Numbered from the stretch's first letter, positions 34,874-45,800 are shown. The stretch: 64,000 bases of DNA from JAWXBM01 sp964470455 (GCA_964470455.1 CAYYCX010000005.1:1-64000), one strand, 5' to 3'. Numbers and translations are program-made. The notes: generated by a model not told the origin, from the sequence alone.

Positions 34874-34892
34874 AGCGCGCCCCAAAGCGCGA
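34845..34892 (+). repeat. 4 x 12-bp tandem array over the rlmB stop
   Basis: Units CCCAAAGCATGA, CCCAAAGCGCGA, CCTGAAGCGCGC and CCCAAAGCGCGA are contiguous. The rlmB stop codon falls in unit 3, so the array is part coding and part 3' UTR. Confidence 0.85.
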
Positions 34893-34937
34893 ATGTCGTG
34901 ACTGGCTCAGGGGAGGCTCAGTTCTGGGGGCCCAGTT

Positions 34938-34981
34938 CAGCTTCGGGTCAGCCCCTGGCCAGCCGCGCGTCAGCCGCGGGT
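34938..34981 (-). repeat. 4 x 11-bp tandem array over the HD-hydrolase stop
   Basis: Units on the plus strand are CAGCTTCGGGT, CAGCCCCTGGC, CAGCCGCGCGT and CAGCCGCGGGT. The stop codon of the convergent HD gene (34970-34972) spans the junction of units 3 and 4, and units 1-2 lie in its 3' UTR. Confidence 0.75.
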
Positions 34982-35608
34982 GATCTCCGCCGACAACTCA
35001 TCCAGGTAATCGCGCATGACTTGCGCGCGCCTTTCCGCTTCCGCTCGGCCCGCGGCGGTTTGCATCATGGCCGGCAGTTTGAACAGCTTGTTGTAGAAGT
35101 GATCGATGGTGAATTGCCCGTCGTCCGGTTCGCGTTCGTTGCAGAACGGGTCGTCGAGGTGAAACAGCGGGCGATTGAGCCTGCCGCCCACCAGCAGGCA
35201 ACGGGCGATGCCGATGGCGCCCAGTGAATCCAGCCGGTCACCGTCCTGTACCACGCGCGCTTCCAGGCTGCGGGCCGGAATGGCGGCGGAAAAGCTGTGC
35301 GCTTCGATGGCATGCGCCACCTCCGGCAGCTTGTCGGCCGGATATGCCAGGGTTTGCAGGAACTCCACCGCGGCTTCCGCGGCCAGTTGCGAGCCTTTTG
35401 AACGCAGCGGGCTGTCCTTGGCAACCGCCACGCAGTCGTGCAGCCAGGCGGCGGGCAGGGTGATCCAGGCGTCGGCCGATTCTTCCGCCGTGAGCCAGGC
35501 CACATTGCGCACCACGCGCCGCACATGGCCGATGTCATGGCCGGCATCGGCCGGGATCACGCTCGCGACGAATGCGGCACAATGGTTTTCCAGTTCGGGC
35601 AGCGTCAT
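34970..35608 (-). CDS. HD-domain phosphohydrolase (YedJ-like)
   Basis: A 212-residue cytoplasmic HD hydrolase. Metal-binding residues are in GHDIGHVRRVV, AWLHDCVAVAK, HAIEAHSFSA and VVQDGDRLDSLGAIG. The layout and the later DHFYNKLFKLP segment match E. coli YedJ throughout. The natural substrate is not established. It is convergent with rlmB and follows rluB on the same strand by 15 bp. Confidence 0.9.
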   Translation of the reverse strand: MTLPELENHCAAFVASVIPADAGHDIGHVRRVVRNVAWLTAEESADAWITLPAAWLHDCVAVAKDSPLRSKGSQLAAEAAVEFLQTLAYPADKLPEVAHAIEAHSFSAAIPARSLEARVVQDGDRLDSLGAIGIARCLLVGGRLNRPLFHLDDPFCNEREPDDGQFTIDHFYNKLFKLPAMMQTAAGRAEAERRAQVMRDYLDELSAEITRG

Positions 35609-35623
35609 GGGGTTGTCAGCCGG

Positions 35624-36880
35624 TCAGGATTTGCCACGACGGGCCTTGCCACCCGGACGGCGTCCGCCACCCGCCGGTGATCCCGGTTTGGACACGGTTG
35701 CCTTGCCACTCCGCCGACGGGACTTTTCCATATCCGCGCTGCGCAAGGTTTGCTTGCCCCGTCCGGTTCGCCGGCCGCCGCCTTTGCGGCCTGGCCAACC
35801 GCTTTCCGGCGTGGCGCCACCGGCCGATTTATGGCCTGGCCTGGCATCTGCCCGGCCACCCGGAATAGCAACCACTACAGGTTTCAGCGTGAGCTCCGCA
35901 GCCGCCGGAGGCAACCCGACATCCTCACGCAACACCTGGTGTTCACGCGCGCTGATTTCATGCCAGTGACCGACCTTCAGGCCTTTGGGCAACATGGCGG
36001 CGCCGTAACGCACCCGTTTCAGGCGGCTGACCATATGCCCCAGGCTTTCCCACAGGCGCCGGACTTCCCGGTTGCGACCTTCCAGCAGCGTCACCTGGAA
36101 CCACTGGTTGGCCGATGCCCGCGCCGGATTCGTGCCGGACGCCGACTGTGACTTTGCCGCATCGGGTTTACCCCAGGCCGCTGCGTCCGGGCCGCCCATG
36201 CGGCGCACATCATTGAAATGCGCCGGGCCGTCCTCCAGCTCGACGCCATTGTTCAATTGCTCCACCTGCTCATCGCTGACCAGGCCACGAATGCGGCAGA
36301 CATATTCGCGATCCACCCGATTGGAGGGATGCATCATGGCATTCGCCAGTTCACCATCGGTGGTCAGCAACAACAGGCCGGTGGTATTGATGTCCAGGCG
36401 GCCGATGGCCACCCAGCGTGCGCCCTTTAGCCTTGGGAGACGGTCAAAAACGGTGGGCCTGCCTTCCGGGTCTGATCGGCTGGTGATCTCACCCTCCGGC
36501 TTGTTGTAAATCAGGCTGCGGTGTTGCGAGGAACCGGCAACCACACGCCATTCCCGCTCGCCCCATTGCAGGCGGTCGCCGATCGCAACCGTCTGACCGA
36601 GGCTGGCCGCAGCACCATTGAGCTGGACTTCACCGCTTTCGATGCGTTGTTCCAACGCCCGGCGTGAACCCAGGCCCGCCGCGGCCATGATCTTCTGCAA
36701 TCGTGGTGGTTGGGCTTCAGGGGCTGTGGCGGGTTGCTTGCCAGCGCTGTCGGTAGCGCGGTTCCTTAGGTGCTTGCTGGCTGGGGGCCGGCTTTTCCGC
36801 CGGGCTTCCTTCGCGTCAATCCGCTTGCCGGGACGCTTGCCGTCGCCTTTGGCCTGCCGTGAATCAGGACGATTCTTCAT
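35624..36880 (-). CDS. rluB: 23S rRNA pseudouridine synthase RluB with long basic tails
   Basis: Isomerises U2605 in 23S rRNA. An S4 domain (LQKIMAAAGLGSRRALEQRI, about residues 61-80) precedes the RsuA-family catalytic domain, with catalytic Asp in GRLDINTTGLLLLTTDGE and later EGRNREVRRLWES. The chain is 418 residues. A Lys/Arg/Pro-rich N-terminal extension (about 60 residues), an inserted Gly/Ala/Ser-rich loop (around MGGPDAAAWGKPDAAKSQS) and a Gly/Arg/Lys-rich tail of about 75 residues are added to the core. ATG 36880 is preferred over the adjacent GTG. It follows scpB within 10 bp, as in many gammaproteobacteria. Confidence 0.94.
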   Translation of the reverse strand: MKNRPDSRQAKGDGKRPGKRIDAKEARRKSRPPASKHLRNRATDSAGKQPATAPEAQPPRLQKIMAAAGLGSRRALEQRIESGEVQLNGAAASLGQTVAIGDRLQWGEREWRVVAGSSQHRSLIYNKPEGEITSRSDPEGRPTVFDRLPRLKGARWVAIGRLDINTTGLLLLTTDGELANAMMHPSNRVDREYVCRIRGLVSDEQVEQLNNGVELEDGPAHFNDVRRMGGPDAAAWGKPDAAKSQSASGTNPARASANQWFQVTLLEGRNREVRRLWESLGHMVSRLKRVRYGAAMLPKGLKVGHWHEISAREHQVLREDVGLPPAAAELTLKPVVVAIPGGRADARPGHKSAGGATPESGWPGRKGGGRRTGRGKQTLRSADMEKSRRRSGKATVSKPGSPAGGGRRPGGKARRGKS

Positions 36881-36889
36881 CACGGTTGC

Positions 36890-37897
<1,008 letters not shown>

Positions 37898-37953
37898 GGT
37901 TCAGGCTTACTCTGTGGATGCTTGGTATTTGCGCGGCTGCGCCGGTTTCCGGC

Positions 37954-38802
37954 TCAATCAGCCAGCGGTGCTTCAGCGCCGGGGCGCTTGATATAAATCT
38001 GCGCGAAAGGCTTTTGCTGCAACAGGTCCACCAACCGTTCCCGCGTCAGCTCCATCAGGGCCAGGAAGGTTACCACCACGCCCATGCGGCCTTCCTCCAC
38101 GGTGAACAGGTTGGGAAATTCAATGTAGGGCTCGTCCCGCAGCCGGTCGATGATGCGGGTCATGCGCTCCCGTACCGACAGGGTTTCCGACTGGATGTGG
38201 TGGTGGGTGAACAGTTCGGCGCGGCTCAGCACATCGCGCAGGGCGCGCAGCAGTTCCTGCAGGTCGATTTCCGGAGGCACCCGCACGATCCTGCGGTCCT
38301 CCACATGCGCGGCCAGAACCACAAAATCGCGCTCCTCGCGTGGCAGTTCGTCCAGGTCTTCGGCCGCCTGCTTGAAACGTTCATACTCCTGCAGCCGGCG
38401 GACCAGTTCAGCGCGCGGATCTTCTTCGTCACCATCCTCGGTTTTGGGCCGCGGCAGCAGCAACCGGGACTTGATTTCGGCCAGGATGGCGGCCATCACC
38501 AGGTATTCCGCCGCCAGCTCAAACTGCAGTTCGCGCAGCAGGTCGATGTAGCTCATGTACTGCCGGGTGATTTCGGCAATCGGAATGTCCAGGATGTCGA
38601 GGTTCTGCCGCCGGATCAGGTAAAGCAGCAGGTCCAGCGGCCCTTCAAACGCGTCGAGAATCACTTCCAGGGCATCGGGCGGGATGTACAGGTCCTGCGG
38701 CAGCTGGGTGAAAGGCTGGCCCTGCACGATGGCAAAGGGCATTTCTTCCTGCCTGGCTTGCTCCTGTGGTTCAGGCACGGTTTCAAGGGTTGTGGCGTTC
38801 AA
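37954..38802 (-). CDS. scpA: Segregation and condensation protein A
   Basis: The kleisin subunit that bridges Smc heads. The 282-residue product has the N-terminal FEGPLDLLLYLIRRQNLDIL motif, typical of ScpA, and the C-terminal winged helix ending near YIKRPG. Its partners scpB (57 bp downstream) and smc (42.8 kb) are both in the window, so a full Smc-ScpAB condensin is encoded here rather than MukBEF. The ATG at 38802 lies just downstream of a 12-bp tandem array. Confidence 0.95.
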   Translation of the reverse strand: MNATTLETVPEPQEQARQEEMPFAIVQGQPFTQLPQDLYIPPDALEVILDAFEGPLDLLLYLIRRQNLDILDIPIAEITRQYMSYIDLLRELQFELAAEYLVMAAILAEIKSRLLLPRPKTEDGDEEDPRAELVRRLQEYERFKQAAEDLDELPREERDFVVLAAHVEDRRIVRVPPEIDLQELLRALRDVLSRAELFTHHHIQSETLSVRERMTRIIDRLRDEPYIEFPNLFTVEEGRMGVVVTFLALMELTRERLVDLLQQKPFAQIYIKRPGAEAPLAD

Positions 38803-38828
38803 ATGGCTGTCCTGGTGGCTATTCTTCT

Positions 38829-38888
38829 GTGGGCTTTCCCGGGGGCTTTCCCGGAGACATTCCCGGTGGTGTTCCTGAAGGCGTTCCT
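38829..38888 (-). repeat. 5 x 12-bp tandem array between yciO and scpA
   Basis: Plus-strand units are GTGGGCTTTCCC, GGGGGCTTTCCC, GGAGACATTCCC, GGTGGTGTTCCT and GAAGGCGTTCCT. The array begins 27 bp after the yciO stop and ends 26 bp before the scpA start in the direction of transcription. Confidence 0.8.
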
Positions 38889-38915
38889 GGCGATCCGGAC
38901 CAGTTGGCCTGACGG

Positions 38916-39530
38916 CTAAAAGTCTACCACGCCGCGCCCCTGGCGCAGGATGACGGGAGACGGGCCGGTCAGGTCAACGATGGTCGAGGGTTCCAGCGGA
39001 CAGTGGCCTGCATCCACGAACAGGTCCAGCAGGCCGTGTACCGCTTCGTACAGGTCTTCGGTGTCATCAATCTCCTGCTCCTGGTCAGGCAGGATCAGCG
39101 ATGAACTCAGCAAGGGTTCATCCAGCGCCTGCAACAAGGCCTGCGCCACGGTGTGTTTTGGTATCCGCACGCCTATGGTGCGGCGCTTTTTCTGCTGCGC
39201 CCACCGCGGCACCTGGCTGGTGGCAGGCAGGATAAACGTGAACGGGCCGGGCGTGAGCTGGCGGATGTAGCGGTAAGCCTGGTTGTTCACCTGCGCGAGC
39301 TGGCCCACATCGGAAAGGTTGCGACAGCAGTAGGTGAAATTGTGGTTGTGGTTCAACTGGCGCATGCGAATCACCCGTTCCTGCGCACGCCGGTTGCTGG
39401 CGCGCCAGCCCAGCGCGTAGCCGGAATCGGTGGGGTAGGCGATCAGGCCGCCGCGCACCAGCACCGCCACCATGTGGTCGATGTGCCGCGGGTTGGGCCC
39501 TTCCGCCCGGATTTCCAGTCTTTCACTCAT
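38916..39530 (-). CDS. yciO: YciO-type Sua5/YrdC-domain protein
   Basis: A 204-residue protein of the YrdC fold. Core motifs are GGLIAYPTDSGYALGW, the RKR-like KKRRTIGVRIP segment, and SSSLILPD. It resembles the YciO branch, not TsaC, because it sits beside scpA-scpB-rluB, where YciO is common, and carries the HNFTYCC wording. YciO proteins can make threonylcarbamoyl-AMP weakly; the real role is unsettled. ATG 39530 is the start. Sequence in frame before it is not conserved. Confidence 0.85.
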   Translation of the reverse strand: MSERLEIRAEGPNPRHIDHMVAVLVRGGLIAYPTDSGYALGWRASNRRAQERVIRMRQLNHNHNFTYCCRNLSDVGQLAQVNNQAYRYIRQLTPGPFTFILPATSQVPRWAQQKKRRTIGVRIPKHTVAQALLQALDEPLLSSSLILPDQEQEIDDTEDLYEAVHGLLDLFVDAGHCPLEPSTIVDLTGPSPVILRQGRGVVDF

Positions 39531-39725
39531 CTGATCGTCTGCGCCTGCAAAGCTTTGCCGAAGCCGTTGGATAGGCCCCGCTTTCGAATGTGGGAAGCAA
39601 CGCGCCATTCTAATTCAGGCGACGATTTCGCGCGACCCGCAGCAACGCCGCGGTCCATGCCTGCGGCAGGTGTATTGGATGTCGGCAGCATGGCTGCCTC
39701 CTGCAACGGCGCCTTGGCCTTGCCC

Positions 39726-39750
39726 GTAGGAGCGAGCCACGCTCGCGACA
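39726..39750. repeat. REP-like palindrome
   Basis: GTAGGAGCGAGCCACGCTCG, continuing CGACA, contains a 6-bp stem (GCGAGC/GCTCGC) with loop CAC. This is the GTAGGAGCGAG type of extragenic palindrome well known from Pseudomonas and relatives. The 283-bp yciO/yciI gap has no other feature that I can support. Confidence 0.7.
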
Positions 39751-39813
39751 GCCCATCGGCAGCACGGTCGCCCCATGCGTTAGAATGTTGGAAAAAGCTC
39801 AGGAAGCCTCACC

Positions 39814-40116
39814 ATGTGGTACGTCATTTATTCGCACGACAATCCCGGCAGCCTGCCGCTTCGCCGGCAGGCACGGGAAGCACACCTGGCCCGTGTCCAG
39901 GATTTGCTTGATGCAGGCCGGTTATTGCTGGCCGGTCCCCGACCGGCCATCGATGCGGCTGATCCCGGCTCGGCGGGCTTCCAGGGGTCCCTGATCGTGG
40001 CGGAATTCGATTCGCTGGCAGCTGCACGGGAATGGGCCGATGCTGACCCCTATGTAGCCGCCGGAGTTTATGAGCGGGTGGAAGTCAGCCCATTTAACCG
40101 GGTGATGCCGAAATGA
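39814..40116 (+). CDS. yciI: YciI-family protein
   Basis: A 100-residue ferredoxin-like-fold protein of the YciI family. The conserved His-Asp pair is suggested by HLARVQDLLDAGRLLLAGPRP (His at about residue 27), followed by SLIVAEFDSLAAAREWADADPY. Its biochemical role is unknown. The stop overlaps the bolA start by 4 bp, the usual pairing in several gammaproteobacteria. Confidence 0.92.
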   Translation: MWYVIYSHDNPGSLPLRRQAREAHLARVQDLLDAGRLLLAGPRPAIDAADPGSAGFQGSLIVAEFDSLAAAREWADADPYVAAGVYERVEVSPFNRVMPK

Positions 40117-40394
40117 GCCCTACCGCTGAAGTTACAGCCGAACGCGTTGCGCGAATGCAGGAGCTCCTGCGGCACGCACTGGAACCTTCGGTTCTGGAGA
40201 TAGAGGACGAAAGCCATCATCACGTGGGCCATGCCGGCGCGCGCGATGGCCGCGGGCACTTCCGGATGCACATCGTCAGCGGACGTTTTACCGGCCTGAC
40301 CCCGCTGCAGCGCCATCGCCTGGTGTACGCAGCGCTGGGCGACATGATGCAAACCGATATTCACGCCCTGGCCATCGAGGCGGACGCTCCCTGA
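40113..40394 (+). CDS. bolA: BolA-family protein
   Basis: A 93-residue BolA. The conserved ESHHHVGHAG region with metal/cluster-ligand histidines and the FRMHIVSGRFTGLTPLQRHR helix-turn segment are clear. BolA proteins pair with monothiol glutaredoxins to hold Fe-S clusters and affect cell shape under stress. It is translationally coupled to yciI. Confidence 0.93.
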   Translation: MSPTAEVTAERVARMQELLRHALEPSVLEIEDESHHHVGHAGARDGRGHFRMHIVSGRFTGLTPLQRHRLVYAALGDMMQTDIHALAIEADAP

Positions 40395-40501
40395 CAGCAG
40401 ATTATTCCGCAGCAGGGATTCTGGTCGTTCGGGCGCCTGGACAATGCCGGGTCCCAGCTTGATGGGCACTCTCGCTAATTGGCGCCAGCCAAACGTGCAG
40501 T

Positions 40502-40577
40502 GTTCAATCCGTCCCGGAGGGTTCAACCCGTCCCGGAGGGTTCAGCCCATCCCGAAGGGTTCAACCCGTCCCGGAGG
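40502..40577 (-). repeat. 4 x 19-bp tandem array over the MFS gene stop
   Basis: Units GTTCAATCCGTCCCGGAGG, GTTCAACCCGTCCCGGAGG, GTTCAGCCCATCCCGAAGG and GTTCAACCCGTCCCGGAGG run head to tail. The stop of the minus-strand MFS gene (40561-40563) is in the fourth unit, so three units lie downstream of it. Confidence 0.9.
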
Positions 40578-42156
40578 CGTTTCCCGTGCTGGCCCGGCCG
40601 GCTTCCAGGGTTCGCAAGTCTCTGCCTCGTGTTTCCCGGCCCCGGAAACTGATCAGGGCGAGTGAAACAGCGCCTGGAAGGACGATCAGGAGCGCCACCG
40701 TGCCAAACTTCGGCACAACCCCCAGTACCGCCATGGCCTGGGCGAAAACGCCACCGAACTTGCTGCAGCCTGCAATCCAGCCGGTTGCCCGGGCGCGTAC
40801 CCGTATCGGGTAGTTTTCGGTAACGTAAGGCAACAGGATCGCGATGAGCCCGCAGGAACCAACCACCAGCACGGTCAGGGTGGGCAGAGGGTTGGCCAGT
40901 GCGGCGATACCGGCGCTTCGAGCAAGAAAACCCAGCAATCCTGCACACATCAGGAACAACATCAACACCAGCGAGCCCTTGGTGCTCCATCGACTGTACA
41001 GCCAGGTGCATACCAGGATGACAGGCGCAGCCAGCAGGGTGGAATGCGCAATGAGCGAGCTGGCGGCACTGACGGTTCGCCCTTCCGACACGAGTTCACC
41101 GGGCAACCACAGCAGCAGTCCAAAATTGACCAGGCTCCATGCCAGCGCCGTCAATGTAAGGGCGAAGGTAATGACCGGCTGCACTGGCCCGGCTTCGGGT
41201 TGCAACAGTTCTTTCAGTGACGCCTTGCCTGTCTCAGCGGGGACAGGGTGTGTGGCAGTTACTCCAAAGCTGGCCAGCATTTGCCTGGCTTCCTCGCCGC
41301 GGCCCATTTGTTGCAGGAAGCGCGCGGATTCCGGCAGGAACGGGCTCAAGCCAATCAGGATCAGCCCGGTTGGCAGGTTCAGGAACCACATGATGCGCCA
41401 GCCGAATTCCGGTTGCAGCCATGCGGACAGGGCGCTGGCTGCGAGAAAACCGCCCACTGCGCCGGCTCCCCCGACAAGGACCAGGCACCAGCCGCGGTGG
41501 CGCGTCGGCAGTATTTCCGCCAGCAGGGCGTAGGTCACCGGCAACATGCCGCCGGCCGCCAGGCCCATGAGGCCGCACATGAAAACATTCCACCAGAAAC
41601 CTGGCATGGCGCCACATATTGAGGTTCCGATGAACAACACAGAGGACAACAGGATGGTGGCGCGACGGCCGTAGACATCGGCCAGGGCGCCCCAGATGAG
41701 GGAACCAATGGCGGTTCCAACCAGCGCAACCAGCGGCAGCCAGGCGACCATACTGTCGTCAACGCCATATTCACTCCGCATGCCCGGGGTCACAAACCCA
41801 AGGCTGGCGGGTTTCATGATGTCGATGACCAGGGCAAGCCCCAGCAGCGCGGTAACCCACCAGTGTTTGCGGGTCATGGGTGCATCTTCAGGCGGAGTGA
41901 TGTCTTCGATCACCCGATTCGCATCCGGGATGACATTGGGCAAAAGTCCCCAGCAGGAGAGGGCGACGCCCAGGACGATGAGGGCCATGCCCCACAACAT
42001 GCCCGCATCCATCGGCATGCCGACCATCACATAATCGAATTGCCGGGCCATGAGGAACATGGGCAGGTGCAGGATGACGCCGGCCGTGACCATCAGGGTG
42101 CCAAGCCAGAACGCATGTGCGTTCCGCCGTTCGTCAAAGGCAAATATCCTGCCCAT
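40561..42156 (-). CDS. MFS transporter with N-terminal extra membrane segment
   Basis: A 531-residue inner-membrane permease. The MFS core starts near residue 100 (ALLGLALVIDIMKPASLGFV). The loop 2-3 signature is GALADVYGRRATILL, and the cytoplasmic loop after helix 6 has FLPESARFLQQMGRGEEA, as in the sugar/aromatic-acid porter branch. About 95 residues with two further hydrophobic helices (FWLGTLMVTAGVILHLPMF and MLWGMALIVLGVALSCWGLL) precede the core. The substrate is unknown. It is convergent with bolA, and its end lies in a 19-bp tandem array. Confidence 0.85.
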   Translation of the reverse strand: MGRIFAFDERRNAHAFWLGTLMVTAGVILHLPMFLMARQFDYVMVGMPMDAGMLWGMALIVLGVALSCWGLLPNVIPDANRVIEDITPPEDAPMTRKHWWVTALLGLALVIDIMKPASLGFVTPGMRSEYGVDDSMVAWLPLVALVGTAIGSLIWGALADVYGRRATILLSSVLFIGTSICGAMPGFWWNVFMCGLMGLAAGGMLPVTYALLAEILPTRHRGWCLVLVGGAGAVGGFLAASALSAWLQPEFGWRIMWFLNLPTGLILIGLSPFLPESARFLQQMGRGEEARQMLASFGVTATHPVPAETGKASLKELLQPEAGPVQPVITFALTLTALAWSLVNFGLLLWLPGELVSEGRTVSAASSLIAHSTLLAAPVILVCTWLYSRWSTKGSLVLMLFLMCAGLLGFLARSAGIAALANPLPTLTVLVVGSCGLIAILLPYVTENYPIRVRARATGWIAGCSKFGGVFAQAMAVLGVVPKFGTVALLIVLPGAVSLALISFRGRETRGRDLRTLEAGRASTGNASGTG

Positions 42157-42197
42157 TCGCTACCCGCGCCTTCGACAGCGCAGCGTGCCGATGGTGG

Positions 42198-42581
42198 TCA
42201 ATCCCGACCGGCCGAACCGCTCCAGCCCTCGGCCTGGTGTTCCACCACCACAGTCGTGTAAACGCCGCCGCGAACGTTGAATTTGGCGGTCAGCCGCATG
42301 TAGCGCGGATCCAGCGCTGCCACCAGGTCATCGAGGATTTTGTTGCTCAGGTCTTCATGGAAACCACCCTGGTCGCGGTAGCTCCACAGGTATAATTTCC
42401 ACGATTTCAGTTCGACACAGCGCTGATCGGGAATATACTCCAGCAGCAGCGTGGCAAAGTCGGGCTGGCCGGTCTTGGGGCAGAGACAAGTAAATTCTGG
42501 AGTTTCAATCCGGATGGTATAATCCCGCGACGGTTTGGGATTCGGAAATACCTCCAGTTCAGTGCTGGGTCGAGTGCTCAC
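42198..42581 (-). CDS. queF: NADPH-dependent 7-cyano-7-deazaguanine reductase (short form)
   Basis: Reduces preQ0 to preQ1 in queuosine synthesis. At 127 residues it is the unimodular (Bacillus-type) QueF. The catalytic cysteine is in EFTCLCPKTGQPDFA, and the signature ELKSWKLYLWSYRD is intact, followed by HEDLSNKI. The start is GTG 42579-42581. It has a strong promoter immediately upstream that leaves only a very short leader. folE2 and queG in the same window supply earlier and later steps. Confidence 0.95.
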   Translation of the reverse strand: MSTRPSTELEVFPNPKPSRDYTIRIETPEFTCLCPKTGQPDFATLLLEYIPDQRCVELKSWKLYLWSYRDQGGFHEDLSNKILDDLVAALDPRYMRLTAKFNVRGGVYTTVVVEHQAEGWSGSAGRD

Positions 42582-42595
42582 GGCAAGTACCTGAA

Positions 42596-42623
42596 TTTAT
42601 AAAATTAATTTAAAAAATCTCAA
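42596..42623 (-). promoter_or_regulatory. Promoter of queF
   Basis: On the minus strand TTGAGA (42623-42618), a 16-bp AT-rich spacer and TATAAA (42601-42596). Transcription would start about 8 nt before the GTG, so the mRNA would be almost leaderless, and there is no room for a preQ1 riboswitch. Confidence 0.6.
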
Positions 42624-42803
42624 AAACCACAAACAGCAATCGACGCAGTTTAGCGAGTTCATGAAACAACATTCAATGCGGCAGCAGCCTTTTACCCGGC
42701 TGGCAGGCCAGATACTGACCATGGCATACAGAACAATCCAGCCGCAACCGGGTTATTCAAACCGGCCGGCGTACGGCACGATTTTGACGGGAGCAGCAGG
42801 CGC

Positions 42804-45800
42804 ATGAGGCTGACGGCGGTCAAACTGGCGGGTTTCAAGTCGTTTGTCGACCCCACCACTTTCTATGCACCCACCAACCTGACCGGCATCGTCGGCCCCA
42901 ATGGTTGCGGCAAATCCAACATCATCGACGCGGTGCGCTGGGTGATGGGTGAGGCCTCGGCCAAGATGCTGCGCGGCGAATCCATGGCTGATGTGATTTT
43001 CTCCGGCTCCTCGACGCGCAAGCCGGTGGGCACGGCAACGGTGGAACTGCTGTTCGACAATTCCGACGGAAGGGTGGGAGGCAGCTACGCCGGGTACAAC
43101 GAAATCTCGGTCAAGCGCCAGGTGTCGCGCGATGGTGTGTCGCTGTACTTCCTCAACGGCAGCCGCGTGCGCCGCAAGGACGTGAAGGACCTGTTCCTGG
43201 GCACCGGCCTGGGCTCGCGCAGCTATTCCATCATCGAGCAGGGCATGATTTCCGAGGTGGTGGAGGCGCGTCCGGAAGAAATCCGCGCTCACCTGGAAGA
43301 AGCCGCTGGCATTTCGCGTTACAAGGAACGCCGCCGCGAAACCGAAAACCGCATCCAGTCCACCCGCGACAACCTGGCACGATTGTCCGACCTGCGCGAA
43401 GAAGTGGGCAAGCACATCAACCGTTTGCAGCGGCAGGCCGCTGCCGCCAACCGCTATCGCCGGCTCAAGCAGGAAAAGCGCGAACTGGATTCCAGGCTGT
43501 TGACCCTGCGCTGGCGCGACCTCAAGGCCGAATCCGAAACCGGCCTGCAGGGCCTGGCCAGGCTCGAGACCAGCCTGCAGCAGAGCGTTGCGGCACAGCG
43601 CGCGGCGGAAGCAGTGCTGGAAGAAATCCACCAGCAGCAGAACCAGTCCAATGAGCAGTTCAGCGAAATCCAGGGCGAACTGTATACCGTGGGTGGCGAA
43701 ATCGCCCGCCTCGAACAGGCCATCCAGCATGCCCGTGAACTGCATGCGCGGCAGAAAGCCGAGTTCGAGGAAACCTCCACCGCGCTGAACGATATCGAAA
43801 AGCACATCGTGCTGGATCGCGCGCAGGTGGAAGAGTTGACCAGCGCCCTGGCGGAAGTCGAACCGGCATTGAAACACGCCCTCAGCCTCGAGGAAGCCGC
43901 CAACGAAACCCTGCAGGCGGTTGAAGCCGAAGTCCAGGCCTGGCAGGAAAGCTTTGAGCAGCACCACCAGCGCAGCGCTGATGCGCAACGCCAGGCCGAT
44001 TTACAACGGGCGCAGATCAGCAGCCTGGAACAGCGCATGCTGCAAAGTTCCCGGCGGCTGGAAACGCTGCAGCAGGAAACAGCCGGAGCCGATACCACCG
44101 AAATTGCGCAAGCGCTGGAGCAACTCGACCAGGAGGCAAAGCAGCTTGCCGCGCGCGAAGCGGAACAGCAACAGGCACTGGAAGCGCTGCGCAATGACCT
44201 GGGCAAGCGCCAGGCTGCGCTGCGGGACGCTGAAAAAGCAGCGCAACAGAAACAGCGTGACCTGCATACCGGCGAGGGCAAGCTCGAATCGCTGCTGTCG
44301 TTGCAGGCGGCGGCGCTGGCGGCCGGTGACAACAAACGCTGGCTGGAACAGCAGGGCCTGAGCAAGGCGCCCCGGCTGGCCAAGCTGATCAAGGTCAGCC
44401 ATGGCTGGGAAGCCGCCACCGAGGTGGTGCTGGGCCACTGGTTGCAGTCCATCGTCAGCGAAGAGAACAGTGGTCGGGTCAAGGCTCTGGCTGAACTGGA
44501 AGATTCGGTCGTTGACCTGCTCGACATCACTACGGGCGGAGTCCAGCCTGTGGCTGGCAGCCTCGCCGAGCATGTCACGGGGCCGGATGTCGTACTGCGC
44601 TGGCTGAACCAGGTGCGCTGTGCGGATACGCTTGAACAGGCCTGGAATGACCGCGGGCAATTGGCCGACGGCCAGTCCTTCCTGACCCGCAACGGCGAAT
44701 GGCTGGGGCAAGGTTGGGTGCGTGTGGCGCGCGGCAAGCCCGGCGAAGAAGGCATGCTGGCGCGCGAAAAGGCCATTGCCGGCCTGCGCCAGCAACTCGA
44801 GCAGCTCGAACCTGAAGTCGCTGCGGCGCAGCAGGCGATTGAATCCGAACGTGAGGCGCTGTCGCAGCTCGAGCTGAAAATCCGCGAACAGCAGGCCGAG
44901 GCCAACCAGCTTCATCGCCGCCGCAATGAAATCGAGAGCCAGGCGCAAAGCCGCCGCAACAACATCCAGATGCTGGACAAGCGGCAGCAAACCATTGCCG
45001 CGGAGAGCGCTGAGCTGCGCCAGCAGTTCGAGCAGGACGAGGCTGCCGTCAAGGCGGCCCGCGCGGAAGTGGAACAGTCGGTTGAAAGCATGAATGTGCT
45101 GCAGCAGGATCGCTCACGCCTGGACAGCCAACGTGCCGAATTGCTGCAAAGGCGTGAAACCGCGCGTGCCGAAGCCAGGACAGCCCGCGAGCAGCGCCAC
45201 GAGTTCGCCCTCAAGGCCGAGTCGCGTCGCGCCAGCCTGGACTCACTCACGCAGTCGCTGCAACGCATGGATACACAGCTGAGCCAGTTGCAGCAGCGTT
45301 ATGTCAACCTGAGTGAGGAAATCGCCAAGGTAAAAGACCCGCAACAGGCGCACAAGGCGGAAATGGACGAGCTGCTGAAGCGCCGGGTTGAAACCGAGCA
45401 GTGCCTGGCCAAGGCCCGTGCCGGCCTGCAGGAGCTGGAAGAGCAGTATCGCCAGAAAGACGGTGACCGCCAGGCTGCCATCCAGCAGTCGGACGAGATC
45501 CGCGCGGAACTGGAGCGTTTCCGCCTGGCCCAGCAGGAACTGGAATTGAACACGCGCACGCTGCAGCGCCAGGTTGAAGAACTGGGCGGCAATACCGCCG
45601 AGATCGTGGCGGCGCTGCCGGAAGATGCCGATGCCGATGCCTGGGCGGCCGAGCTGGAAAGCCTGCAGGAAAAAATCACGCGGCTGGAACCGGTGAACCT
45701 GGCGGCCATCGAGGAATACGAAGAGGAGAAAAAGCGCAAGGATTACCTGGACGCGCAGGATGCCGACCTTTGCCAGGCCTTGGCCACGCTGGAAGAGGCG

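Noticed and set aside
42582..42803. preQ1 riboswitch in front of queF
   Set aside because: The promoter leaves a leader of only about 8 nt, and no H-type pseudoknot sequence is visible.
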